The position numbers were made by a program, and so were the translations under genes. The notes under the pieces are model-generated. The model was given only the letters and a program-made list of their open reading frames with translations, was not told the DNA's origin and ran no database searches. A stretch of DNA of 64,000 bases from Mycolicibacterium holsaticum DSM 44478 = JCM 12374. GTDB taxonomy: Bacteria; Actinomycetota; Actinomycetes; Mycobacteriales; Mycobacteriaceae. This document shows, piece after piece, positions 10,082 through 18,725 of the stretch (position 1 is the stretch's first letter; each line of letters opens with the position of its first letter). The DNA lies in the NCBI RefSeq assembly GCF_019645835.1, contig NZ_CP080998.1, positions 248,001 through 312,000 on the forward strand, in the 5' to 3' direction.

Positions 10082-11922
10082 GCCCGAACCGTGGGTCGCA
10101 ACTCTGCCTCGCTGCCCGTCGGTTCGTATTTGTTGATCCGGCCGGCGCCCCAGGTGACGCCGGCGACCATGACCAGCGTGCAGACCAGCACGACCAGGCA
10201 GCCGATGAGCCACAACGCCTGGGGGATGTCCGGGCTGCGCTCGCGCTGCAGGATGGTGATCTCGGCGACGAACGGGCGCGTCATCGTGGCCTCGGCGGGC
10301 ACCTCCTCCGCGCCGATGCCGGGATCGCCGGCCAGATAGATCGGAACCGCGGCCAACGTCTTGCCGTCGTGGACCCGCAGCAGCGTCTTCCACGATCCGG
10401 ACACCGGCATCGGTTTGGTCGAGCGGAAATGGCCGGGACCGACCGCGTCGAGGTGGTCGATGAAGAGCCCGCGCTGGTTGGCCAGACCGCCCTGCCAACC
10501 CAGCACCGACACCCAGTTGGGGTTCTCGCTGATCAGGTTTGCAGGGGTGAGCTGGACGTCCGCGATAACCTGCCGTTGGTCGCCGACACCGGGGGCTTCG
10601 GTGAGCGTGATTGTGGCGGTGGCGCTTTCGGGGACGTTGTAGCGCAGGCCGTTGGCCGTGGCGGCGCCGATGGCGACGACAGTGAGCGCGACCAGTCCGA
10701 TCCCGATGGCGCGTTGCGGCAGCCGTTGACCGCAGAGCACCATGCCGAGCATCGCGCCGCAGCCGCCGGTCAGCACCGCCACAGGAACCGCCATCGCCAG
10801 GCCCTCGGGCCACAGGCTGGTCTCCCACGGGTAGGGGTAGACGGCGTTGATCCACAGCGATTCCAGCCATAGCCCGACGGTGCCGATGGCCAGACCGCTG
10901 ACCAGGCCGAACATGATCGGCCGTTTCAGCAGCGGCGTCAGCGCGATCAGTTCGACGAGCACCGCCGCGCCGAGATAGAGCGGGAACCAATTGTGCGGCG
11001 CGTCCAGCACCGGTCCCACCGCGAGAGAGACCAGCCCGCGCAGCCCGATCGCGAGCAGCGCGGCGATGATGGCCGCCCCGCGGCCCATGAAGAGCCGCGC
11101 ACCGACCAGGGCGAAGGCGGCCGCGGCGGCGATCAGCATGGGCTGGAACACCTGACGGAACTGCTGCACGCCGAAGTCGTACTCGATCTGGTAGACCGAC
11201 ATGCCGATGAGCACCCCGGCGAAGGCGAGGTACTGGATGAACTTCAGGCCGATGCCGTCGGGAGGCGTGTCGGCACTGGCCACCCGCCGGCCTTCATGCT
11301 CCAGATACAGGGCCGCCAGGGTGGAGAACCCGGCGCCGCCGATCATCATCAAATGCGTTGGGCCCCAAAGGGTGACATCTTGGCCGAAGATGCGGTGCCA
11401 GATGTCGTCGAGCGGGAAACCCATCAGTGCATACAGACCGCACCCGGCCATCACGAGGCCACCGACCGGGGCATACCAGTTGTCGGTGATCCGGACCGCA
11501 GCCGGCCCGGGTTTGTCGTCGGCCCCGCCGAGGGGTAGCACCACCGCCAGGCAGCCCGCGACGAAGATGAAGAACAGGCCGGCCAGGATGAAGTAGTGCG
11601 CGGGGTTCGCCAGCGGGCCCTCGTCGCGGCCCGCGCCGATGTGCAGGCTGACGTCCCAGATGAAACCGAACAGCGCGCAGATGATCGCCGTGATGAACAC
11701 CGCGATGGGCAGCGCCACCCACGGCGGGCGCTTGAAGCGGCGCCCCGACCAGTCCGCGAGGCGGGTCAGCCAGGTGATTTTGCGGTTGCGGTGCATCCAG
11801 CCGATCCACAGCAGCAGCGCCGTCACCACGACCGCGAAGATCGACAAGCCGATCACTTCGTTGAGCGCGGCACCACCGCCCTCGTCCTGCGCAATAAAGA
11901 AAATTTCCGTCGTGCCGGTCAT
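10078..11922 (-). CDS. Large polytopic membrane protein with extracytoplasmic beta domain
   Basis: A 614-residue protein with about a dozen membrane spans across residues 20-430, several containing His (HIGAGRDEG, ANPAHYF, THLMMIGG). A hydrophilic segment follows at about 430-570, resembling the FixH/YtkA-type beta-sandwich (SGSWKTLLRV, TLAAVPIYLAGDPG), then a final span. No family name is certain. The ATG at 11922 is preferred over a GTG three codons upstream. It is the first gene of a four-gene operon, and the 81-base gap before it has no clear promoter. The small protein, cupredoxin-like lipoprotein and this beta domain suggest metal delivery or respiratory assembly at the membrane, which is inference. 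Confidence 0.78.
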   Translation of the reverse strand: MTGTTEIFFIAQDEGGGAALNEVIGLSIFAVVVTALLLWIGWMHRNRKITWLTRLADWSGRRFKRPPWVALPIAVFITAIICALFGFIWDVSLHIGAGRDEGPLANPAHYFILAGLFFIFVAGCLAVVLPLGGADDKPGPAAVRITDNWYAPVGGLVMAGCGLYALMGFPLDDIWHRIFGQDVTLWGPTHLMMIGGAGFSTLAALYLEHEGRRVASADTPPDGIGLKFIQYLAFAGVLIGMSVYQIEYDFGVQQFRQVFQPMLIAAAAAFALVGARLFMGRGAAIIAALLAIGLRGLVSLAVGPVLDAPHNWFPLYLGAAVLVELIALTPLLKRPIMFGLVSGLAIGTVGLWLESLWINAVYPYPWETSLWPEGLAMAVPVAVLTGGCGAMLGMVLCGQRLPQRAIGIGLVALTVVAIGAATANGLRYNVPESATATITLTEAPGVGDQRQVIADVQLTPANLISENPNWVSVLGWQGGLANQRGLFIDHLDAVGPGHFRSTKPMPVSGSWKTLLRVHDGKTLAAVPIYLAGDPGIGAEEVPAEATMTRPFVAEITILQRERSPDIPQALWLIGCLVVLVCTLVMVAGVTWGAGRINKYEPTGSEAELRPTVRA

Positions 11923-12003
11923 GTGCCCCACCCGGTGAATGTCGGAGGAAACTTCTTACTGACCGGTAATGTTGCCAGAATTTCGGTCGGCCAAACCAGG
12001 TCC

Positions 12004-13488
12004 TCAGGCGACCACCCGGAATGTCTGCAGGGTCGGGTCGGCGGCGTCGGGGAGGTTCATACCGGCTCGCAAGCCTGACCGCAGATAGTCGATCACGGTG
12101 TCGTTGAGACGCTCACCGGGGACGACGGCGGGTATGCCCGGTGGGTACGGGGTGATCTGCTCGGCGGCGATGCGGCCGTCGGCCTTGTCGGCAGGCACCG
12201 CTTCGGTCCGGCCGAAGAACGCGTCGCGGGGCAGCACCGCGGTCTCCAGCTCGATCTCCGACGGCGATGGCAGCCGCATCCGTGGTGGCTTGTCGAAGTC
12301 GTTGGCGGCCTTGCGCCACGCCCACAGCGAGTCCAGCAGGCGTTCGCAGGTCATCTTGTCGTCGGCGAACGACACGGTGGCCAGAATGCGGCGGTGATCG
12401 CTCATGCCGAGATCGATCTGACGGTGTGCGCGCAGCCAGTCGGCCACCTGGTAACCCGACGTTGCGGTGGCCGACACGTCGATCAGCACCTGGAGGCGGT
12501 CGAGGTCGTGTGAGGCCTCGATGCCGAGAAGTTCGTCGTCGAGCACCTCGACGCCGGGGATCAGCTCGATGTCGTCGCGCAGACCGCGGGCCAATTCCAT
12601 TGCAGCGCCGAGGAGGTCGTGGCCGTGCTCGACCATCTGTCTGCGCCAGCCGTCCATCGCGGCGTAGATCGGCACGCTGGGGCTGGTGGTCATCAGCAGG
12701 TCGGCGCAGGCCGAGAGCCGGGTCTGGTCGATCAGATCGCCCTGGAGGTGAAACACCGAGCCCTGTTCGAACCCGGCGCCCATCTTGTGCACGCTGACCA
12801 CGCAGACGTCGGCGCCGGCGTCCATCGCCCACGTGGGGAGGTCTTCGTGGAACGGCAGGTGAGCGCCCCATGCCTCGTCCACGATCAGCGGCTTGCCGCG
12901 GTCGTGGCACACCCGCGTGATACCGGCGAGGTCGGCGCAGGTGCCGTAGGGGCTGGGGCTGACGACGAGGGCGCCCGCGGCGTCGGGGTGGGCATCCCAG
13001 GCGCGTTCGAACTCGTCTGGCGACGGTGGGTGGGAGATGTGCCGGTCTGGATCCCAGCGCGGGGTGACCCAGTGCGGTTGAACGCCGGAGAAGATCAGGC
13101 CCGCGACGATGGATTTGTGGCTGTCGCGAGGGACGATCAGGCTGCCGCCGCCCGACGATGCGGCGGATTGATCCGGCCCACCGGCGACGGCCATCATCGC
13201 GGCCTTGACCGACAGTGAGCTGCCGCAGGTGGAGAACCAGGCCACCTTCGCGCCGACGGCTTCGGCCATCAGATCCTCGGCGTGCTGGAGATATTTGTGG
13301 CGGGAGCGGCGATCGTCCAGGCCGCCGTTGGCGAGCAGATCGTCACGGAACGCTTCGTGGCCGAGCACGGCGAGCACGCGCTCGTCGACGCCGCGGCCCT
13401 GGCGGTGACCGGGCGGGCTGAACCCGTAGCGGTCACGCTTGCGGTAGTCGACCAGAGCATCCAGGAGCGGTGCTTCGGATTGATCCAT
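12004..13488 (-). CDS. Orn/Lys/Arg decarboxylase-family PLP enzyme
   Basis: A 494-residue fold-type I PLP enzyme of the short (SpeA/YaaO-like) Orn/Lys/Arg decarboxylase group. The N-terminal PPGHRQGRG is the conserved substrate/PLP segment. WFSTCGSS (about 84-91), DEAWGAHLPFH (204-214) and the Schiff-base lysine in VHKMGAGF (Lys235) are visible. A C-terminal domain (YPPGIPAVVPGE) is typical. It lacks the N-terminal receiver-like wing domain of inducible enterobacterial decarboxylases. It probably makes a polyamine precursor or cadaverine, but which amino acid it uses cannot be read from sequence. It lies 18 bases downstream of the alcohol dehydrogenase stop boundary on the same strand. Confidence 0.88.
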   Translation of the reverse strand: MDQSEAPLLDALVDYRKRDRYGFSPPGHRQGRGVDERVLAVLGHEAFRDDLLANGGLDDRRSRHKYLQHAEDLMAEAVGAKVAWFSTCGSSLSVKAAMMAVAGGPDQSAASSGGGSLIVPRDSHKSIVAGLIFSGVQPHWVTPRWDPDRHISHPPSPDEFERAWDAHPDAAGALVVSPSPYGTCADLAGITRVCHDRGKPLIVDEAWGAHLPFHEDLPTWAMDAGADVCVVSVHKMGAGFEQGSVFHLQGDLIDQTRLSACADLLMTTSPSVPIYAAMDGWRRQMVEHGHDLLGAAMELARGLRDDIELIPGVEVLDDELLGIEASHDLDRLQVLIDVSATATSGYQVADWLRAHRQIDLGMSDHRRILATVSFADDKMTCERLLDSLWAWRKAANDFDKPPRMRLPSPSEIELETAVLPRDAFFGRTEAVPADKADGRIAAEQITPYPPGIPAVVPGERLNDTVIDYLRSGLRAGMNLPDAADPTLQTFRVVA

Positions 13489-13506
13489 GCGTGCCGAATA
13501 CCCCGA

Positions 13507-14685
13507 TTAGGGCGTGAGGACCACCTTGACCATGCCGTCCTGCTTCTTCTGGAAGCTGGCGTAGGCGTCGGGGGCGGCGGCCAGCGGAAGGCGGTGGGTG
13601 GCGAACTGTTCGACGCCGAGCGGGTCGTCGGCGGTGAGCAGCGGCATGATGTCGGGCACCCAGCGTTTGACGTTGGCCTGGCCCATCCGGAGCTGAATCT
13701 GCTTGTCGAACAACGTCATCATGTTGATCGGGTCGGCCGCGCCCCCGTAGACGCCGGACACGGAGATGGTGCCGCCGCGACGCACCAGGGAGATGGCGGA
13801 GTTGAGGGCGGCGAGGCGGTCGACGCCGGCGTGCTTCATCATCACCCGGCCCACTGGGGAGGGCAGGAAGCCGCTGGCCGTCTGGGCGGCTTCGGCGATC
13901 GGGGAGCCGTGTGCCTCCATGCCGACTGCATCGATCACGGAGTCGGCGCCGCGGCCCTGGGTATGGCTCTTGACGATTTCGGCGGCGTCATCTTTGCGCA
14001 GGTCGATGATCTCCTCGCAATAATCGCGGGCGCGGTCAAGACGCTCGTTGACCAGGTCCACACCAATCACCTTGCAGTTGTTGCGATGTGATGCGATCCG
14101 GCATGCCATCGACCCGATCGGGCCGAGGCCGAGCACCACCAGCGTGCCGCCGTCGGGCACGTCGGCGTACTCGACGCCCTGCCAAGCGGTGGGCAGGACG
14201 TCGGACAGGTAGACGTAGCGTTCGTCGGGTCCGTCAGCCGGCACCTTGATGTGCGTGTACTGCGCCTGCGGGACGCGCAGGTACTCGGCTTGACCGCCGG
14301 CGACCTCGCCGTAGAGCTTGGAGTAGCCGAAGAGGGCGGCGCCGGTGCCCTGGTCGCGGTTCTGGGTGGTCTCGCACTGGCTCTGCAGGCCTTGGTCGCA
14401 CATGAAGCAGTGCCCGCAGGAGATGTTGAACGGGATGACGACGCGGTCCCCAACCTTGAGTTCGTTGACGTCACGACCGACTTCCTCGACTACGCCCATC
14501 GCCTCGTGCCCGAGGATGTCGCCTTCGCCCATGAACGCGCCGAGGACTTCGTACAGATGCAGGTCGGACCCGCAGATGTTGGTGCTGGTGACGCGGATGA
14601 TCGCGTCGTTGGGTTCCTTGATCGCCGGGTCGGGCACGGTGTCGACGGAGACCTTCCGTCGTCCCTGCCAGGTCACTGCGCGCAT
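13507..14685 (-). CDS. Zinc-dependent alcohol/formaldehyde dehydrogenase (MDR family)
   Basis: A 392-residue medium-chain dehydrogenase. The catalytic-zinc residues are seen in STNICGSDLH (Cys) and GEGDILGHEAMG (His-Glu). The structural zinc lobe has four cysteines in CGHCFMCDQGLQSQC. The Rossmann motif VVLGLGPIGSMA is followed by a basic/acidic switch region. Overall it is closest to glutathione-independent formaldehyde dehydrogenase-like proteins; the substrate is uncertain. The ATG at 14685 is preceded by a strong GAGGAGGA, and longer upstream frames are not needed. It is likely co-transcribed with the PLP decarboxylase 18 bases downstream, suggesting amine/aldehyde metabolism. Confidence 0.88.
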   Translation of the reverse strand: MRAVTWQGRRKVSVDTVPDPAIKEPNDAIIRVTSTNICGSDLHLYEVLGAFMGEGDILGHEAMGVVEEVGRDVNELKVGDRVVIPFNISCGHCFMCDQGLQSQCETTQNRDQGTGAALFGYSKLYGEVAGGQAEYLRVPQAQYTHIKVPADGPDERYVYLSDVLPTAWQGVEYADVPDGGTLVVLGLGPIGSMACRIASHRNNCKVIGVDLVNERLDRARDYCEEIIDLRKDDAAEIVKSHTQGRGADSVIDAVGMEAHGSPIAEAAQTASGFLPSPVGRVMMKHAGVDRLAALNSAISLVRRGGTISVSGVYGGAADPINMMTLFDKQIQLRMGQANVKRWVPDIMPLLTADDPLGVEQFATHRLPLAAAPDAYASFQKKQDGMVKVVLTP

Positions 14686-14909
14686 GGGCGTCCTCCTCGT
14701 GGTCGTATTAGGGCGTGCCCGCTGAGGGGGGAGCCAAACCTTGAAGATGGGGTTCAGGGTTGGCGCGGGACGTGTCGGAGCTCGGTGACGGGCGGGATAT
14801 TGCATCTGCCCGCAGCGGCGGCGCGGTTCCCCGGCGCTTCAGGAGGTTTGAACGGCGGGCTCACCGCGGGGTGGTGAGATCGCGGCCAGGAGAGGGCGAC
14901 CCGCGGCGG

Positions 14910-16457
14910 TTAGAAGTTCGGCGGTGGGGTTGTCGCGTTGAGTTTGCGTTCGGCGTTGATGCGTGCTTCGTTTTCGGCGGCGCGGGTGCGTCGTCGTCGT
15001 GGCATCTTCAGGGCGCGTTGCGCCGAGCGTGGGGGTGAGTTGGCTGGTGGTGGTAGATCAGCGGTGGTGGTGTGCCAGTGCGGGAAGTACAGCCGGCTGG
15101 TGGGCTGGGTGCGGTAGGTGTGGCCGCTGGGTGCGGTCCAGATGATGGTGCCATCGGGGCGTTGTTGGTCGCGCCAACCGCAAAACGTTTTCAGTAAATG
15201 ATGAAAACGGCACAGGCATTTCAGGTTTGAGGCGTGGGTCGGCCCAGGCGGGTACGGGTTGGTGTGATCGACGTCGCAGCATTGGGCGGGGCGGTCACAG
15301 CCGGGAAACCGGCACGTCATATCGCGCAGGCACACGAAGCGTTCACAGGACCGTGAGGGGCGATACCGCGGCTCGGTGATGTCGGGAGGCCGATACAGGT
15401 TGCGCACCGTGGCGCCGTTGTTGATCAGCTCGGCCAGCAACGCCGGTGGGAGCACCCCGCCACCGACAATCACCGCCGTCGAGGCCGGCTCGGCCTGCGG
15501 CGGTGAGCCCGACTCGTCGGCGACCGGCGCCGGCTCGGCGTGCGGCGTGGGCGCCTCCTCGGTGGGCGCGGCTGGTATGGGGGTTTCGGTGTTGGTGTTC
15601 GGGTCGCGGGACAGAGCCGCGGTGGATTTGGTGGTGTTGGTGGGGGTGGTGTCGGTGATGACGTGGATGACGAACGCGGTTGCGCGGGGGTCGTCTTTAT
15701 CGGCCCACGGGCATTGTGGGCCGCCGCATTGGCAGGCCAGCTGATCGGCCCCGGCGGCCAACGCGCCCAGCGCCGCGGCCCGGCGCTGCCCCTGATTGCG
15801 CGGATCGCCTGCACACACTCCGGCGATCATCTGGGCCAGTCGCCGTTGGAGCAACTCGGCATCGGTGGCCGAGAGTCGCCCATACACCGAGGCGGTGCCG
15901 GTGGCGTCATCGGGCTTGCCCACCTGCACATCACACTGACGCGCGGCGTCATGAAACCGCCGTCGCGCATCAGGATCGTGGGTTTCCACGATCGCATCGA
16001 TGGCCAACTCCAGGCGCTGCTGGCCCAACGCCCCCCACGACGCGGCACGCTGGGCGATATCGGCATCCACGGCAGCCAGTGGCTCTTCACCCAGCACCAG
16101 ATGGGTGCGCCAGGTGATCGTGGCGATCACCTGGGCGTTGATCGCGCCCGCACCGAACAACGCGGCCACCTTGGGCAACCGCTCACGCAGGGCCAACCCG
16201 ATGGCCATCTGTTGGCCGGCCCGATACCGGCTGATGCCCATCGCCGCGGCGACCTCGGCGGCCGCGCACTCCCACCCATCGGCCACCCAGTGCTGGCGCT
16301 GCTCATAAGACTGTCTCGCGCGAGCGGCCAACTCACCGATCGCCGCCGAGCGCCGCGCCGCCGTAGCCGCCTCGCTACGCGTGCACGCCGCGATCTCGGC
16401 GACCAACTCCGCATCGCCGGCGGACCGAAACCCAGGATCGAACATCGATTCGATCAT
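14910..16457 (-). CDS. DUF222 / 13E12-repeat HNH endonuclease-like protein
   Basis: A 515-residue protein of the mycobacterial 13E12 (REP13E12) family. An N-terminal DUF222 helical domain (about 10-260) is followed by a low-complexity Pro/Thr/Glu linker (about 275-335) and a C-terminal HNH nuclease domain with CRFPGCDRPAQCCDVDHTNP and NLKCLCRFHH (about 395-440). The zinc/His-Asn-His residues look intact, so nuclease activity is possible. The family is multicopy in mycobacterial genomes and sometimes hosts insertions. ATG at 16457 was chosen; TTG at 16475 and ATG at 16445 are alternatives. No inverted repeats or transposase flank it. Function in the cell is unproven. Confidence 0.9.
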   Translation of the reverse strand: MIESMFDPGFRSAGDAELVAEIAACTRSEAATAARRSAAIGELAARARQSYEQRQHWVADGWECAAAEVAAAMGISRYRAGQQMAIGLALRERLPKVAALFGAGAINAQVIATITWRTHLVLGEEPLAAVDADIAQRAASWGALGQQRLELAIDAIVETHDPDARRRFHDAARQCDVQVGKPDDATGTASVYGRLSATDAELLQRRLAQMIAGVCAGDPRNQGQRRAAALGALAAGADQLACQCGGPQCPWADKDDPRATAFVIHVITDTTPTNTTKSTAALSRDPNTNTETPIPAAPTEEAPTPHAEPAPVADESGSPPQAEPASTAVIVGGGVLPPALLAELINNGATVRNLYRPPDITEPRYRPSRSCERFVCLRDMTCRFPGCDRPAQCCDVDHTNPYPPGPTHASNLKCLCRFHHLLKTFCGWRDQQRPDGTIIWTAPSGHTYRTQPTSRLYFPHWHTTTADLPPPANSPPRSAQRALKMPRRRRTRAAENEARINAERKLNATTPPPNF

Positions 16458-16524
16458 CGCAGACAGGTACGACAAATCTGAGCGTCATCCCCAGGCGCGC
16501 GAGAGGAGTTCTGCCGGTCTCGGG

Positions 16525-18723
16525 TCAGACGTTGGCGCTTGTTGCGATCGCGTCCGCCATGAGGACGGCCAGGTGCTGCCAATAGATCCAATCGGCGATC
16601 GCGGCGCGTTGCTCGGCTGGCTCGGTCGCGATGTGAGCGCGATGAAGGGCCAATTCCTGCGCGTGCTCGGCGTAGGTGACGAAGGCGTCCAGTTGAACCT
16701 GTCCTCGATCCGGCGCGTTGCTCAGTAGCGGTCGGAAAACTTCGAACCACAACGCCGACCGTTGATCGTCCGGCGCTTCGGTTCCGACCCGTGCTGGCGG
16801 GAGTACGTCCGAAAGACCGCCGCCACTGAGGGCGGCCAGTTTGACGGCGGCGTCGGCAGCGATTACTTGCAGTCGGTGACGGCCCGTCATCTGTCCGCTC
16901 TCGGGGATGTCGTCGGGTCGCAGAACCATCGTGGGTGCGCCGGGGTCGAAGCCCTTGAACTGGTCCTCGGTCGCGATGACCGCTCGCAGTTCGGTGTTGT
17001 GGTGTTGTGCCCAACCATGAAGGGCCAGAATCGGATACGTCGCCCATGTGCCACGAACAGTGGCGGGGATGGACTCGTCGGCCGTTGCCATTTTCACCTG
17101 ATCCGGCAGGTTGACGTTCTCGGGTATGTAGCCAAGACCGTAGTTGTTGGCGACGACGATCGTGCCGTCCTTGGCGAGGCCGGTGATCCAGAAGAACCCA
17201 ATGTCGTTGACGCCGACATTTAGTGCGGCAGCAATACGGTGGGCAATCTGCGCAGGATCGGTTGCCGAAGGGCGCCGAAGCGTTGCGGCAGCGATCGCTT
17301 CACGCTGCGCACGCGCTGCCGAGACAGGTACCGGTGCGGGTGCGCCGACGGAGCCTGAGCCTGCTGACGCCGCGGCCGGAGCGACGCTGGGCGCGGCTGA
17401 ACTTGGGGGAGCCACGGGCGCCGCCGGCGGAGGTGTAGCGGGCGGACCTAACGGAACTGCGCCACCCGGCGGGGCGCCACTGACGGAAGGAGGTGCGACA
17501 GGGGCTGGGGCAGTGAGACCGGGGCTCGGCCCGGCAGATGAAGTTGGCGCGGGCGGAGTGGAAGCGGTGGGGGTATCGGGTACCGATAGCGCAGAGAGTG
17601 GTTGCGCTGCAGGCGCAGTCCCTATTGGTGGTGATGCCGGCTGCGGTGGTGGAATCGGTGCCTGGCCAGCGGCTTTCGTCGCGGCATCCGCCATCGAACG
17701 TTGGAACTCGGCCAGCTGCGCTTGATTGGCAGCCGCCGCAGCGGGATTCGCCGTACTCGGTGCGCTGGGTGTAGAAGGCGATGGCGCGGAGGTGCCGGAC
17801 AAGGGACTCGTCGGCGTGTTGATGCGTGGCGCTGATGGCGTAGCGGGAGCGGTCGGGGCGCCGGGAATCACGGGCGTGCCAGGATATGTGGGAGCGGCAG
17901 GTGGCGGTGAAGGACTTTCTCCCCCGGCCGGGGGAAGCGGCGGGGCTTCGGCGCCGGATGTTTCAGAAGTAGCTTCGCTGATTGGTATGGTAAACGGTAC
18001 CTCGGTGACAGGAGGGTCCTCCGCTTCTGTGATGTCCGAAGCCGCCTCATTAGTAGGAGTAGTGCCGAGTAGAGCTGCTGGCAATGGGTTTTCGGCAAAC
18101 TGCGTCCCTGAAGTACTCTGGTTGCTCGCTAAGATGAACCGAGTCTGATCTGACGAGTCATTCACCGGATTCACCGGCGTCTGCGTTAACCCACCGTGAC
18201 CCTTATCGGGCCCCATTTCATGCAGCATTGACGACGGCGTACCCGAGACGCGTGTGCCGGCCGCCGCAACGATCCCGATGTTTTCACTGCGAATCGCATC
18301 CACACCAGAGTCGATTGCTGCTGCTTTCGCGCCCTCGGGTATATCGGGATGGTTCTGGATGAAGTCAAGAACTTTGTTTGCCGCCTCGACATTGCTGATG
18401 ATTTGACTCTTCGCGTGGACCACCGCAGCGATCGAGTCAGTAAAAAGCTTTGCGGCCGCATCGAGGCTTTCAGTTACTGACTCTAAATCTGTGATGCGAC
18501 GGTCAAGCGCGGCGCTAGCGAATGCCGCACTCTTCCCCGACCACACGCCGACCCCGGCGAATAACCGAGTGCGCTCCTTGCGAGCGACGTCCAGTTGCGC
18601 TTGAACCGAATGGGAAACTGCGGCGAATGCATCGGCACAAGACTGAAGGACTTCTTCGTCGACCTCGGGCCAAGCCGGGGGAGTCGTCAAACCGTATGGA
18701 TCAGGTGGCCGGCCGATACCCAT
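16525..18723 (-). CDS. EspK-like ESX secretion-associated protein
   Basis: A 732-residue protein with the same three-part layout as ESX-1 EspK (Rv3879c). An N-terminal helical domain has a WSGKSAA (WxG-like) turn at about 50-60. A long Pro/Ala/Thr-rich linker spans about 200-470. The conserved C-terminal domain begins near VPVSAARAQREAIAAAT and contains GFFWITGLAKDG, VVANNYGLGYIPE, LRPDDIPESGQMTGR and IADWIYWQH. From memory these match EspK closely in order and wording. EspK binds the substrate EspB and acts in export. ATG at 18723 lies two bases after the upstream stop. This copy is in an operon with an EspJ-like gene but without ESX core genes, so it is a paralogue or a relocated part. Confidence 0.85.
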   Translation of the reverse strand: MGIGRPPDPYGLTTPPAWPEVDEEVLQSCADAFAAVSHSVQAQLDVARKERTRLFAGVGVWSGKSAAFASAALDRRITDLESVTESLDAAAKLFTDSIAAVVHAKSQIISNVEAANKVLDFIQNHPDIPEGAKAAAIDSGVDAIRSENIGIVAAAGTRVSGTPSSMLHEMGPDKGHGGLTQTPVNPVNDSSDQTRFILASNQSTSGTQFAENPLPAALLGTTPTNEAASDITEAEDPPVTEVPFTIPISEATSETSGAEAPPLPPAGGESPSPPPAAPTYPGTPVIPGAPTAPATPSAPRINTPTSPLSGTSAPSPSTPSAPSTANPAAAAANQAQLAEFQRSMADAATKAAGQAPIPPPQPASPPIGTAPAAQPLSALSVPDTPTASTPPAPTSSAGPSPGLTAPAPVAPPSVSGAPPGGAVPLGPPATPPPAAPVAPPSSAAPSVAPAAASAGSGSVGAPAPVPVSAARAQREAIAAATLRRPSATDPAQIAHRIAAALNVGVNDIGFFWITGLAKDGTIVVANNYGLGYIPENVNLPDQVKMATADESIPATVRGTWATYPILALHGWAQHHNTELRAVIATEDQFKGFDPGAPTMVLRPDDIPESGQMTGRHRLQVIAADAAVKLAALSGGGLSDVLPPARVGTEAPDDQRSALWFEVFRPLLSNAPDRGQVQLDAFVTYAEHAQELALHRAHIATEPAEQRAAIADWIYWQHLAVLMADAIATSANV

Positions 18724-18725
18724 TT

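Noticed and set aside
8087..10339. Very long plus-strand open frame (750 codons) opposite the membrane operon
   Set aside because: It is antisense to four genes with clear signal, membrane and overlap features. Its product is Arg/Gln/His-rich without domains, a common artefact in GC-rich DNA.
14910..16457. Mobile element because of the 13E12/HNH protein
   Set aside because: No terminal inverted repeats, target duplications, transposase or integrase are visible. The family is a normal multicopy mycobacterial one.
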